A stretch of DNA of 27,321 nucleotides from JAJZCD01 sp964570005 (GCA_964570005.1 CAZMWE010000014.1:1-27321), one strand, 5' to 3'. Positions 13,797-20,654 are shown, counted from the stretch's first letter. The notes: generated from the sequence alone by a model not told the origin. Program-made: numbers and translations.

Positions 13797-13811
13797 AGTT
13801 AACTTTACAAT
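13797..13811. promoter_or_regulatory. Second operator-like site before the XRE gene
   Basis: AGTTAACTTTACAAT matches the right half of the palindrome at 13194-13219 in 12 of 15 or more positions, with the centre GTTAAC replacing GTCAAC. It lies directly downstream of the extended -10 of the XRE gene. The left arm is poorly conserved. Confidence 0.5.
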
Positions 13812-13881
13812 CATAGCACGATCGGCAGACTCCTATCGGCACCCGTTCTTGTGTGAGGTGATCATTCTTTGGGGGGTTATA

Positions 13882-13947
13882 CTGGATTCGAACTTTCTTA
13901 ACATGGATAAAACAAAAAAGATCAGGAGAATCAAACTTTCCTGATCT
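13882..13947. repeat. T-arm/hairpin repeat R2
   Basis: ACTGGATTCGAACTTT, AACATGG, A-rich run, hairpin AGATCAGGA (13919-13927) with TCCTGATCT (13939-13947), then GTTATTTTT. It runs straight into GCTCGG of coding tail type A (13961). Confidence 0.7.
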
Positions 13948-13960
13948 GTTATTTTTCATT

Positions 13961-14129
13961 GCTCGGCAAATGGTTTTTATTCCAAACTTTCGATGAGGTG
14001 GATAGTGTTAAGGATAAAAGGGCGGAAGTCGAGCAGGTCCGTGAGTTACTCAAGAGCGAAAAAGTCCTAGCGAGGACGTGCGCTCTGAGCGATGATTCTG
14101 TTGTGCGCGGACTTGTGCTACTTCAATAG
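13961..14129 (+). pseudogene. Coding tail type A, copy 2
   Basis: Frame LGKWFLFQTFDEVDSVKDKR, then AEVEQVRELLKSEKVLART, to a TAG at 14127-14129, overlapping the 3' end of the convergent antitoxin gene. The first 30 nt (13961-13990) are identical to 3-32 and 16718-16747; beyond them identity is at the protein level only. No start codon or upstream part. Confidence 0.5.
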
Positions 14130-14417
14130 GGTTGTCACGCCCTCGTGCTCTACGATGTTTAATAGCTTCAGTGCAGCACCTTCAGGTTTGGTTGTTCCGG
14201 CTTCCCACTTCTGAGCGGTAGTGACGCCTACATTAAGTATCTTTGCCCATACTGCGCGACTCAAGTTTGATCGCTCGCGCAGTGCTCTAATCTGGGCTGG
14301 GGTCAGTACGTGCACCTCTGGCAATGCCAAAGCTTCGAGCCTACTCATGGTAACCTTGTCCGCGTTTGCGTCTTTCGCGGCTTCTAAAACTATTTGTGTA
14401 ATTGTTTTACCATTCAT
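14118..14417 (-). CDS. higA: XRE-type antitoxin, HigA-like
   Basis: 99 residues with a C-terminal Cro/C1 helix-turn-helix (LTPAQIRALRERSNLSRAVWAKILNVGVTTAQKWEAGTTKPEGAALKLLNIVE, 38-90), the arrangement of HigA/NadS-type antitoxins. It should bind and neutralise the toxin encoded immediately upstream and repress the shared promoter. The ATG lies 2 bp after the toxin stop with AAGGAAGGAG upstream, so toxin-first order as in host-inhibition-of-growth loci. Its 3' end overlaps tail type A copy 2 on the other strand. Confidence 0.85.
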   Translation of the reverse strand: MNGKTITQIVLEAAKDANADKVTMSRLEALALPEVHVLTPAQIRALRERSNLSRAVWAKILNVGVTTAQKWEAGTTKPEGAALKLLNIVEHEGVTTLLK

Positions 14418-14419
14418 CT

Positions 14420-14794
14420 TTATTGCTCCTTCCTTATTTCTCGTAATGCTCGACTTTTGAGTCGTGATTCTAACTCGGTGTCAGTCAGTGATAAATAGAA
14501 CTTACCTAATTCCTGTAGCATCTTCTTTTCTTTCTGGCTGATATTTGCTCGTTCACTTTTCTCGAACCCGTACATAAAGATAGTGCGAGTACTTTTTGAG
14601 AAGGTAACAAGAGTTCGTACGCTTCCACTTTTGCCTCTCCCCTTTGTGGCAATCCGCTCTTTGAGCAGATGGCCGCCAAGGTCTGCGTCAACAAGGCCTA
14701 ACTCTATTTCGTCAACCGCGCTACAAAGAAGGTCGTCTGTTAGGTCGCAGGCCTTGGCCCATTTTGAGAATTCTTTAATGACGAATATTCGCAT
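14420..14794 (-). CDS. higB: RelE/HigB-type toxin
   Basis: 124 residues: MRIFVIKEFSKWAKACDLTDDLL...GGHLLKERIATKGRGKSGSVRTLVTF...RTIFMYGFEKSERANISQKEKKMLQELGKFYLSLT. This is the PF06296-like RelE-superfamily pattern, with a ribosome-dependent mRNA interferase expected. The GKSGSVRTLVTF strand and FGFEKSERANI segment carry the basic residues typical of the group. GAGGGAGG precedes the ATG. Promoter: -35 TTGACC (14841-14836), 17-nt spacer, -10 TATCCT (14818-14813). Confidence 0.85.
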   Translation of the reverse strand: MRIFVIKEFSKWAKACDLTDDLLCSAVDEIELGLVDADLGGHLLKERIATKGRGKSGSVRTLVTFSKSTRTIFMYGFEKSERANISQKEKKMLQELGKFYLSLTDTELESRLKSRALREIRKEQ

Positions 14795-14799
14795 ACCTC

Positions 14800-14841
14800 C
14801 CTCTATCCACTAAGGATACAGTATTTGAGGATAGAGGTCAA
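14800..14841 (-). promoter_or_regulatory. Promoter and operator of the higBA-like pair
   Basis: The -35/-10 pair is flanked by perfect 9-bp inverted arms, CCTCTATCC (14800-14808) and GGATAGAGG (14829-14837), 20 nt apart. They straddle the -10 box and overlap the -35, as expected for autorepression by the antitoxin. Confidence 0.7.
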
Positions 14842-14851
14842 GCAACAGAGT

Positions 14852-14919
14852 ACTGGATTCGAACTTTACTCACAGAGGTGAAAATAAAAAAGATCAGGAA
14901 AACCAAACTTTCCTGATCT
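14852..14919. repeat. T-arm/hairpin repeat R3
   Basis: ACTGGATTCGAACTTT, CACAGAGGTG, A-rich run, hairpin AGATCAGGAAA (14891-14901) with TTTCCTGATCT (14909-14919). On the minus strand the stem is followed by TTTTTTATTTT, a textbook terminator. Confidence 0.75.
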
Positions 14920-14930
14920 GTTGTTTTTCA

Positions 14931-14960
14931 TGGCTCTGGTTGTTGGTCTCGAACCAGTGC
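14931..14960 (-). other. tRNA 3'-end-like relic beside R3
   Basis: On the minus strand GCACTGGTTCGAGACC leads to AACAACCAGAGCCA: a T-loop-like TTCGAGA and a CCA end, directly before the R3 terminator hairpin. The T-stem is incomplete and there is no 5' half, so this is not a functional tRNA. Confidence 0.4.
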
Positions 14961-15147
14961 TTTATGCTTTTCTCACACGTTATCTTTGGCGGCATGGTGC
15001 CATAGCGGCAATAGTGTGTCGGATTACTTGCACTATGAGATGAAGGTTAAATTCAGAAAGAATTGACACTGCCGAGCTACTTCCCTGACTAGCAAGGCGT
15101 GCTACTGCACTTGTAATATTAGTTATTTAATGCTATAATTATACTCG
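14961..15147. other. Intergenic region with promoter of the 295-residue gene
   Basis: Nothing recognisable up to the promoter: -35 TTGTAA (15111-15116), 17-nt spacer, -10 TATAAT (15134-15139). Only 8 nt separate the -10 from the ATG at 15148, so the transcript is predicted leaderless. Confidence 0.6.
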
Positions 15148-16035
15148 ATGAATACCCACCTTTCTGGCGAACAGGTCGAGGCGTTCCGTACAGTTGATCT
15201 CCGCCTAACGTTCATTGCTCATGGCCTGTCCTGGCCCGATTTTATTCATCCTGAAAATGGGCCTGCTGTTATCGGTGTAAATGACAAGGATTATGCTGCG
15301 GTTGATAGTGCGCTAGAGGGGATGTCTAGTGGTGATATTGCGGTACGAGAACGTATCTTCGGGGGCGGCTCAGACCCAGACCATATACCTTCAAATAGCG
15401 ATATCCTGTCTGTGATACATGGTGCGCTTCATCAATCCCCTTACGCTGGAGGCAACCCCCTTCAGAACGTCCCCGACTTCAATAACTCTTTACAAGAGTT
15501 CACTCATGATTATCAGCCAGGCACAGTTCGGAATCGTGCTGACATTGCATCTGCGCTTACGCAGAGCCTGGAGATGGGTCGACAACTGTGGCTTGTTGAC
15601 CCTTTTAGTTATATGGACGGTGTTGCGGCCACAAAGGGGATTACTCGCGCGATTGCTGATTCAGCTTATGAAAAACGACGGCGAAATGAAGTACTTGATA
15701 CAAGAATCCGTAACAACGATATGGTACACGATTTAGGCAGTATCGCTATGGACGTGGCCGGTAGCGAAGTACAAACTGAGGGACGAAAGCCGATCGTATC
15801 TTTTGTAGCCGGCCGTAACCACAGAGGAGTAAAGGATTTACTGAGTGAGCAGGGTGTACGGTTCACAAGTCAAACTACCCGCACGCCGTTGGCTCCCTAT
15901 CTGGTAACGTTAGCGGCGCGTTCAGATCCTGGCCATGCATTAGATAGATACTATGCCGCGCAATGGTTTCGTAACTTACGTGCGCAGGGACATATGCCGA
16001 AAAATACTATCGTCCAGCGTCAGTATGATGTTTGA
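15148..16035 (+). CDS. Unknown 295-residue protein
   Basis: I do not recognise it. No signal peptide or membrane segment; mixed alpha/beta composition. Notable stretches: HGALHQSPYAGGNPLQNVPDF (91-111), RQLWLVDPFSYMDGVAAT (145-162) and IVSFVAGRNHRGVKDLLSEQGVRF (217-240). The last resembles the strand-loop-helix of proteins such as TraB/PrgY, where a conserved His follows a hydrophobic strand, but that is a weak likeness. It is a single-gene unit between a tRNA-like relic and a hairpin, with its own promoter and no ribosome site. Confidence 0.7.
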   Translation: MNTHLSGEQVEAFRTVDLRLTFIAHGLSWPDFIHPENGPAVIGVNDKDYAAVDSALEGMSSGDIAVRERIFGGGSDPDHIPSNSDILSVIHGALHQSPYAGGNPLQNVPDFNNSLQEFTHDYQPGTVRNRADIASALTQSLEMGRQLWLVDPFSYMDGVAATKGITRAIADSAYEKRRRNEVLDTRIRNNDMVHDLGSIAMDVAGSEVQTEGRKPIVSFVAGRNHRGVKDLLSEQGVRFTSQTTRTPLAPYLVTLAARSDPGHALDRYYAAQWFRNLRAQGHMPKNTIVQRQYDV

Positions 16036-16272
16036 TAGTATTTCTCTGTAGCGTAGAGGTAAAAAGTAGCCTCTGTTTGAATAACAGGGCTTAAGTTGCT
16101 TATAGCCCCCTGCCGGACGAGCTTCGCAACTTTTGGTCAAGCAATAATACTTAGACAAACAAAAAGACGTACTTGATTCAATTCAGTATCTTGTACGTCC
16201 TTTAAAAAAGAAGGTTCAGAACCTGTGCGTTACAGCACTGCCGAGCCTTCAATGCCTATATTTTAACATGGA
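16036..16272. other. Intergenic hairpins after the 295-residue gene
   Basis: Contains GACGTAC (16166-16172) paired with GTACGTC (16193-16199), a bidirectional terminator candidate with A-rich and T-rich flanks. A second hairpin region follows (16213-16250: AAGGTTC...AACCTGTGCGTTACAGCACTG) that resembles 7078-7125 in sequence. Confidence 0.55.
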
Positions 16273-16656
16273 CTATTTGGTTAATTCAACTATGGCTTTA
16301 TATTTGTCGATGAGGATGAGTCTCTTTATGGGTTTTGTATAGCCAAAGTGCCGTTCAACCTCACTGCGTATCTTAGTCATATGCATTTTGGATCTACGAG
16401 CATCAAAGACTACGTTGGCTGACTGTTTGGCGGCGGCCTTTATTTGGTGCTGGACATTATATTTGCCATCGCCCGTAGGGCTTTTGAGTTCCCACTTAAC
16501 TCCATTAATTAGAAAATCTGGCGTTTTTTGATTGGATCGTAATACAAACTCAACGTCAGTCTTAAAGTAGTTGGCAAGCAGCGTAGCTGCTGTAATCTCG
16601 TAGTGAGCGGGCGAAGGCTTCAAGTCAGTAGGAATAATAACGCGGTATTTTGCCAT
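16273..16656 (-). CDS. CdiA-CT-like PD-(D/E)xK nuclease toxin domain
   Basis: 127 residues. TPDFLINGVKWELKSPTG (45-62) followed by QIKAAAKQSANVVFD is the signature of the PD-(D/E)xK toxin domain found at the C-termini of CdiA-type proteins, with probable catalytic Asp47, Glu56 and Lys58. Such domains cut tRNA or DNA in competitors; here it stands alone with no secretion domain and no obvious immunity gene alongside. The start at 16656 is chosen over the longer frame to 16716, because the extra residues would be encoded by the hairpin and promoter. -10 TATAAT (minus strand, 16671-16666) lies 9 nt before the ATG and there is no ribosome site, so the mRNA is predicted leaderless. Confidence 0.75.
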   Translation of the reverse strand: MAKYRVIIPTDLKPSPAHYEITAATLLANYFKTDVEFVLRSNQKTPDFLINGVKWELKSPTGDGKYNVQHQIKAAAKQSANVVFDARRSKMHMTKIRSEVERHFGYTKPIKRLILIDKYKAIVELTK

Positions 16657-16665
16657 ATGCGGATA

Positions 16666-16671
16666 ATTATA
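16666..16671 (-). promoter_or_regulatory. -10 box of the CdiA-CT-like gene
   Basis: TATAAT on the minus strand, immediately downstream of the terminator hairpin at 16684-16705. The -35 region (TTTCAG) is weak. Confidence 0.5.
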
Positions 16672-16683
16672 GCAAACAAAAAA

Positions 16684-16705
16684 GACCCCTGAAAAAACAG
16701 AGGTC
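16684..16705. terminator. Hairpin GACCCCTG/CAGAGGTC
   Basis: 8-bp stem with one mismatch and an A6 loop. On the minus strand it is followed by TTTTTT. Its right flank (CAAAATGCTCATGGCTCGGC) is identical to that of the hairpin at 10663-10685. Confidence 0.65.
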
Positions 16706-16715
16706 AAAATGCTCA

Positions 16716-16997
16716 TGGCTCGGCAAATGGTTTTTATTCCAAACTTTTGAAGAGTTGGACGAAGTTAAGTGTAAAGACGCGGAAGCACTGCGAATGCGCC
16801 GGCTCCTCGGCGAGAATCAGGAGGGGCTGGGATATGAAACTGACTCCTTTCGTGGCGAGTGTCTAGAGATCCGTTGGGTACCATTGACTTGGTTACTAGC
16901 GTCTGGTATGTTGCTTGCGGTACGGGCGCAGCAGGAAGAATTCTTGCTTTTCGCCGAGCCAGAAGCTAATAGTCATAAGCAGCACGATGAGGTATGA
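16716..16997 (+). pseudogene. Coding tail type A, copy 3
   Basis: Frame WLGKWFLFQTFEELDEVKCK, then DAEALRMRRLLGENQEG, running on to 16997 where it overlaps the convergent surface-protein gene. Only about the first 38 codons resemble the other copies. The opening 30 nt (16718-16747) are identical to copies 1 and 2. Confidence 0.5.
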
Positions 16998-18020
16998 TGG
17001 CCAAGCTAGAAGTAGGAACTTTACAGTTCCCGAAAGGTGAGGCAAGCTGGACGAGGTACCGATAGGTTTCGCGAGGTTGCTGTTACCTCCAGAGGTTGTC
17101 GCTTGGGTGTGCACGAATGGTGCCGTGCCGTCTATATTTGTGATAAGAGCGGCTAGTTGTGTCGTGTGTAGTTGCCCCACGCTATCGACTGAATGCACGA
17201 TCACCGGGTAAAACCCAGATGTTGAATACTTGTGATGGATGGTAAAAATCGGATCACCTGGGAATGTCAGGTTTGAGGTTTCACCATCACCCCAGGTTAC
17301 GGCAACTTTGTACGGTGGTGTGCCGCCCTCTAGGTCTAGCTGCCAATTAAATGTTTGTTGCGAAGTAAACGCGTGAAACTGAAAATTGCTGGTGAGGAGT
17401 AGTGGGGGTGTTGCTATTGGGGTGGTTGTAACGGTGTTATTTGAGCCTGGGCTGTTTGTCTGACTAGGGCTTGAAACCGTGGGAGTTGTTAAACCGCCGG
17501 TGGCAGGTATGGCAGGAGCTGTATACGTGATCTGTATCGATGCCGATGTGGGACCGGCCTCATTTGTTTGGGTATAATCCTGCACGGCGATGGTATTTAC
17601 TCCGGTGTAGACCGAGGTGGTAATGGTATAGCTGTTGCTGGCGCTACACCAGGCAACACCATTGAAGGAGTCATTGACATTGAGTGTGACGTACGAGTTG
17701 AGTGGGCAAGTTCCGTTGACGTTTACCTGCGCCGTTTTCAGCATGGTGCCACTGGTCGGGGTCTGTATAGTTGCGGCAGTGTGCAGTGCCGGCGCCTCGA
17801 CCGTAGAAGAAATGATCGTTGCGGCAACTACGCGGTATGTCCAACCGACCATGAAAACGCCTGTGCACAAAAATGCAAACAGCCCCAACGGATGTAGCAG
17901 TATCCGTTTATGTACCGGGTACGTGGCTCTACGCTGCTTGCTTGTAAGACTTGCTCCGCGTTGGCGAGTTTGCTTAGCCTTTGGTTGCGTAGTGGCTTTT
18001 GTGTGTGTAGGTGTTTTCAT
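16896..18020 (-). CDS. Membrane-anchored surface protein with PKD-like domain
   Basis: 374 residues. A basic cytoplasmic N-terminus (1-45) precedes a membrane segment (LLHPLGLFAFLCTGVFMVGWTY interrupted here for length, about 42-65). A first Ig-like module follows (about 80-170, TPTSGTMLKTAQVNVNGTCP...NTIAVQDYTQTNEAG), then a Thr/Ser/Pro linker (170-205). Next is a PKD-like domain (about 210-295, GGTPPYKVAVTWGDGETSN with the WGDG motif and HKYSTSGFYPVIVHSVD), and last a C-terminal membrane helix and Arg/Lys-rich tail. Both ends are thus held in the membrane with the domains outside. Last gene of the surface cluster; TAAGG stands before the ATG. Function probably adhesion or envelope structure. 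Confidence 0.8.
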   Translation of the reverse strand: MKTPTHTKATTQPKAKQTRQRGASLTSKQRRATYPVHKRILLHPLGLFAFLCTGVFMVGWTYRVVAATIISSTVEAPALHTAATIQTPTSGTMLKTAQVNVNGTCPLNSYVTLNVNDSFNGVAWCSASNSYTITTSVYTGVNTIAVQDYTQTNEAGPTSASIQITYTAPAIPATGGLTTPTVSSPSQTNSPGSNNTVTTTPIATPPLLLTSNFQFHAFTSQQTFNWQLDLEGGTPPYKVAVTWGDGETSNLTFPGDPIFTIHHKYSTSGFYPVIVHSVDSVGQLHTTQLAALITNIDGTAPFVHTQATTSGGNSNLAKPIGTSSSLPHLSGTVKFLLLAWPSYLIVLLMTISFWLGEKQEFFLLRPYRKQHTRR

Positions 18021-18045
18021 AGCGCCTTACAAAAGAGCCGCCGAC

Positions 18046-18225
18046 CTAAGGGCCATAACCTCGTTCGCCATAACCCGGGTTGGTAGATTTCGGGGCTTCG
18101 ACACTCTTTGATAATGCTCCCAGGAATGCCGCAATGCCAGTAAGCCCTACGATCGCAGAGACGAGCGAAAGCACGAATTGTTTCCGAGTCACTTCGGTTG
18201 CTAAAAGCTGTTCGAGTTTTGCCAA
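18046..18225 (-). CDS. Small 59-residue membrane protein, TTG start
   Basis: Begins LAKLEQLLATEVTRKQFVLS (TTG read as Met), followed by one membrane helix (LVSAIVGLTGIAAFLGALS, 21-39) and a tail ending GYGERGYGP. The start is TTG at 18225, preceded by AAGGA at 7-nt spacing; no ATG is available in frame. An extended -10 (TGATACAAT, TACAAT at 18267-18262) lies about 37 nt upstream. It fills the gap between two surface-protein genes on the same strand. The N-terminal amphipathic helix followed by a TM segment suggests a membrane-peripheral scaffold. No family recognised. Confidence 0.65.
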   Translation of the reverse strand: MAKLEQLLATEVTRKQFVLSLVSAIVGLTGIAAFLGALSKSVEAPKSTNPGYGERGYGP

Positions 18226-18282
18226 GCCGGTATCCTTGATTTTATTACGAAGCTTACGTTTATTGTATCACGGAGAGGTTGC

Positions 18283-18912
18283 TTAGTTGGTTACTGCAGT
18301 GTAGGTCACTTGAGTACTGTACGCACCGTTGGCTATGCTGGTATTGGCACAGACACCGTACCATACGTTAGTTGTCACAGCGGGGTTGGCTGCAACTGAG
18401 GTGTCGGCGATAGTATCAGCTATGGTATTGCTGGCGGGTATAGCGGCGAACTTCGTAGCGCCAATACCGGCAATACCGGTATTGGTATGGCTGGTTGTGG
18501 GGCCAGGGCCAAAGCCTCCGACGCCATCTACGCGATAGCCCCAAGTGTTGGCGCTCAGCGCTGCCGGAGTAGCCTGGGTGGCGGTGACGGTGTTTATACT
18601 GTCTGAGCCTTTCTGGAGTGCGGTACTGGTGCTAGAGTCTGAGAGTGTTAGCGTATATCCTGCAGAGTTATCGGTCTGTACTGATACGACATCGTTTTGG
18701 ACCGTACAGCTGCCCGCAGAGGTTGGCGTAACATTTACGCTAACCGTGTTACTGCTGCTGATACTGATGCTGCATGAGCCATACTGGCAAGCTCCGTAGA
18801 GGCCACTACCATAGCTGATAGCGAAAACCGGGACGCTCGGCACAGTCAATAAAAGAAGGGCCAACAATGGGAATAGCCATAGTCGGGCTCGTGTCGTATG
18901 TGCCTGTTTCAT
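18283..18912 (-). CDS. Secreted surface protein B (paralogue of 19849-20478)
   Basis: 209 residues. Signal peptide (RLWLFPLLALLLLTVPSVPVFA, cleavage after about residue 31), then a Ser/Thr/Val-rich beta protein: SNTVSVNVTPTSAG, NSAGYTLTLSDSST, TPAALSANTWGYRVDGVGGFG, and a C-terminal VWYGVCANTSIANGAYSTQV. It shares the WGYRVDG(V/L)GGFG(P/A)GP, IGATKFAA(I/V)PA and WYGV(C/A)ANTS motifs with its paralogue. The genes either side of a DUF916-like gene, and the Trp motifs, recall the WxL surface system of Gram-positive bacteria. Its ATG overlaps the previous stop by 4 nt. Four Cys residues distinguish it from the paralogue. Confidence 0.8.
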   Translation of the reverse strand: MKQAHTTRARLWLFPLLALLLLTVPSVPVFAISYGSGLYGACQYGSCSISISSSNTVSVNVTPTSAGSCTVQNDVVSVQTDNSAGYTLTLSDSSTSTALQKGSDSINTVTATQATPAALSANTWGYRVDGVGGFGPGPTTSHTNTGIAGIGATKFAAIPASNTIADTIADTSVAANPAVTTNVWYGVCANTSIANGAYSTQVTYTAVTN

Positions 18913-19832
18913 GATGCACTTTTGTCCGATTGCTTTCGTTTAGACTTGTGACGTGCCAATGTGCGGCTACCGAAAAAGGTGGCTAGGACGGCAATGATAC
19001 CGAGCCCGGCTATTCGTACGCCTTGTGAGGCAACCAATACGTACTTCGTATCGAGTGATTGGGGCTTGCCGAGCACGGTAATTGTGCCGGTGACCTTGAA
19101 GAGGCCGAAGGGTGGGGCTGCATCCCAGCTGACGGGTATATGTCGTATAGTCTGTGGTAGGATAACTTTCTGAGTGGTCAAGTCGTACTTAGAGTGACCC
19201 AATATATCCTGGACACTGATGTGTATATCTGAGACATAGTGTATGCCCCCGTCATTTTCTAATCGTAAGGCGGCAGTAAGTGGTGGTTTTTGTAGAAACG
19301 GGCTTGCCCAACTGAGTAGTTTGCCAGCATTTTTAACATGTCCAGCCACTGTTATATAAAAGATCTCGCCAACACGTTCGTTGATAATGACTCCCTGTTT
19401 CGACTTGCCAGTCTGGGTCTCTACGAAAGCAACCGCGTAGTAACCACCGGGCTGTGTGCCGACTGGGACGGTGACCGTGTATGGAACATCCAAGGTTTGC
19501 CCAGGTTTGACGGTCGCTTTCGCAGCAGTGAATTTTAACCAATCAGCAATATTTGAGTGGCCTGGTAACGGGGCGAAGTCTGGGGTGTAAGCTTCGCCTT
19601 GGACGGAATAAGGCGCGCTGTAGATATAGGCAGAGTATGCCTGTGAACCTTGATTGATGATTTGGAAGTTCCCGCGAGTGGATGAGCCGGGATTGATGGT
19701 CGGTTTTACCGTAGTGGGGGTAATGGTCAGAATCTTGCTCGGAGGGCTGTCAGCGTGTGCATGGACAGACACTAGAGCGAACGCCGTTACTGTGACAATG
19801 ACAGCAAAGATATAGGTGGTCGCTCTCCTCAT
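18909..19832 (-). CDS. DUF916/WxLIP-like membrane-anchored surface protein
   Basis: 307 residues. Signal peptide (about 1-28, ending VHAHA-DS), an outer beta-sandwich domain (ILTITPTTVKPTINPGSSTRGNFQIINQG..., LPGHSNIADWLKF, KPGQTLDVPYTVTVPVGTQPGGYYAVAFVE) and a second domain (VGEIFYITVAG..., LRLENDGGIHYVSDIHISVQDI). A C-terminal membrane helix and basic tail end the protein (LATFFGSRTLARHKSKRKQ). The two-domain layout and end anchor match the DUF916/DUF3324 proteins that hold WxL proteins at the Gram-positive surface. Positioned between the two paralogous secreted proteins, it is probably their membrane partner. Confidence 0.8.
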   Translation of the reverse strand: MRRATTYIFAVIVTVTAFALVSVHAHADSPPSKILTITPTTVKPTINPGSSTRGNFQIINQGSQAYSAYIYSAPYSVQGEAYTPDFAPLPGHSNIADWLKFTAAKATVKPGQTLDVPYTVTVPVGTQPGGYYAVAFVETQTGKSKQGVIINERVGEIFYITVAGHVKNAGKLLSWASPFLQKPPLTAALRLENDGGIHYVSDIHISVQDILGHSKYDLTTQKVILPQTIRHIPVSWDAAPPFGLFKVTGTITVLGKPQSLDTKYVLVASQGVRIAGLGIIAVLATFFGSRTLARHKSKRKQSDKSAS

Positions 19833-19848
19833 GCAGGCAGTATAACCG

Positions 19849-20478
19849 TTAGTTGGCGGTTACGGTATAGGTGACGCTGTTAGTATATGTACCAGTAGCT
19901 TGTGAAGTGTTAGCCGCTACACCATACCAGACAGTTGTGGTGTCATTAGAGGCGGTGCCAGCTGTAGTCTTGAGTGTGTTTGGCGACGCGGTGGCGGGAA
20001 CAGCGGCGAATTTAGTGGCACCAATGGCCTGGCTGCTAGCGCTGCTAGTCGGGCCCGCCCCGAATCCGCCCAGGCCATCGACGCGGTAGCCCCAGGTGTT
20101 GGCTGCCATGGCAACGGGGGTCGCCTGAGTGCCGCTAGACGCAGGAACGGTATTGCCGCCTGATGTAAGCGCAGAAGCGGCACTGGTTTCGGCGAGCTGT
20201 AACGTATAGCCGGAGCTATCATTGGTGCTGACAGTGACGGTGTCACTGGCGATGGTTTGCGCACCAGATCCGGTTGGCGTCACGTTTACATTCACCGTGC
20301 CGTTGCTGCTCAATAGGCTAATGACGGCACTAATGTTCGAGCTGATAGTAGTTGAGGTTGTAGCGGCTGCCGCAAATACGGGCGAACAAAGCACAGCTGC
20401 GCTTAGTAGTGCGGCTAATCCCCAAAGCTGCGTCTTATTAAGCTGTGGAATTTGCAAAGAGGTATTAATTGTGTTCAT
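19849..20478 (-). CDS. Secreted surface protein A
   Basis: 209 residues from the ATG at 20478 (the frame opens at a GTG at 20487). Signal peptide LWGLAALLSAAVLCSPVFAAA, then a Ser/Thr/Ala-rich beta protein ending VWYGVAANTSQATGTYTNSV-TYTVTAN. Shares core motifs with surface protein B but lacks its cysteines. First gene of the cluster. Promoter on the minus strand: -35 TTGACT (20545-20540), 17-nt spacer, -10 TATCAT (20522-20517), giving a leader of about 30 nt without a clear ribosome site. Confidence 0.8.
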   Translation of the reverse strand: MNTINTSLQIPQLNKTQLWGLAALLSAAVLCSPVFAAAATTSTTISSNISAVISLLSSNGTVNVNVTPTGSGAQTIASDTVTVSTNDSSGYTLQLAETSAASALTSGGNTVPASSGTQATPVAMAANTWGYRVDGLGGFGAGPTSSASSQAIGATKFAAVPATASPNTLKTTAGTASNDTTTVWYGVAANTSQATGTYTNSVTYTVTAN

Positions 20479-20516
20479 GGTTACCACGCTGGTTATGTTT
20501 ATGCTTACTTAGGCTT

Positions 20517-20545
20517 ATGATATCGATTAGTGCGGGCGGAGTCAA
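20517..20545 (-). promoter_or_regulatory. Promoter of the surface-protein cluster
   Basis: TTGACT, 17-nt spacer, TATCAT on the minus strand. It is the only strong promoter seen for the three genes 20478-18283. Confidence 0.65.
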
Positions 20546-20578
20546 TGCGACTATAGAAACAGAAGCGGACCCCGGCGA

Positions 20579-20608
20579 TTGCCTGACGGATAAAGCATAT
20601 GCTATGCT
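20579..20608 (+). promoter_or_regulatory. Promoter of the tail-fibre-like genes
   Basis: -35 TTGCCT (20579-20584), 18-nt spacer, -10 TATGCT (20603-20608), about 40 nt before the ribosome site GAAGGGG of the first gene. Divergent from the surface-protein promoter, 34 bp away. Confidence 0.55.
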
Positions 20609-20654
20609 TTGACTAATAGTTTGGATACTAGGGCCGTAACTTAGAAGGGGTTTT

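Noticed and set aside
16657..16716. 20-codon N-terminal extension of the CdiA-CT-like gene
   Set aside because: Those codons are the -10 box and terminator hairpin upstream of the gene.
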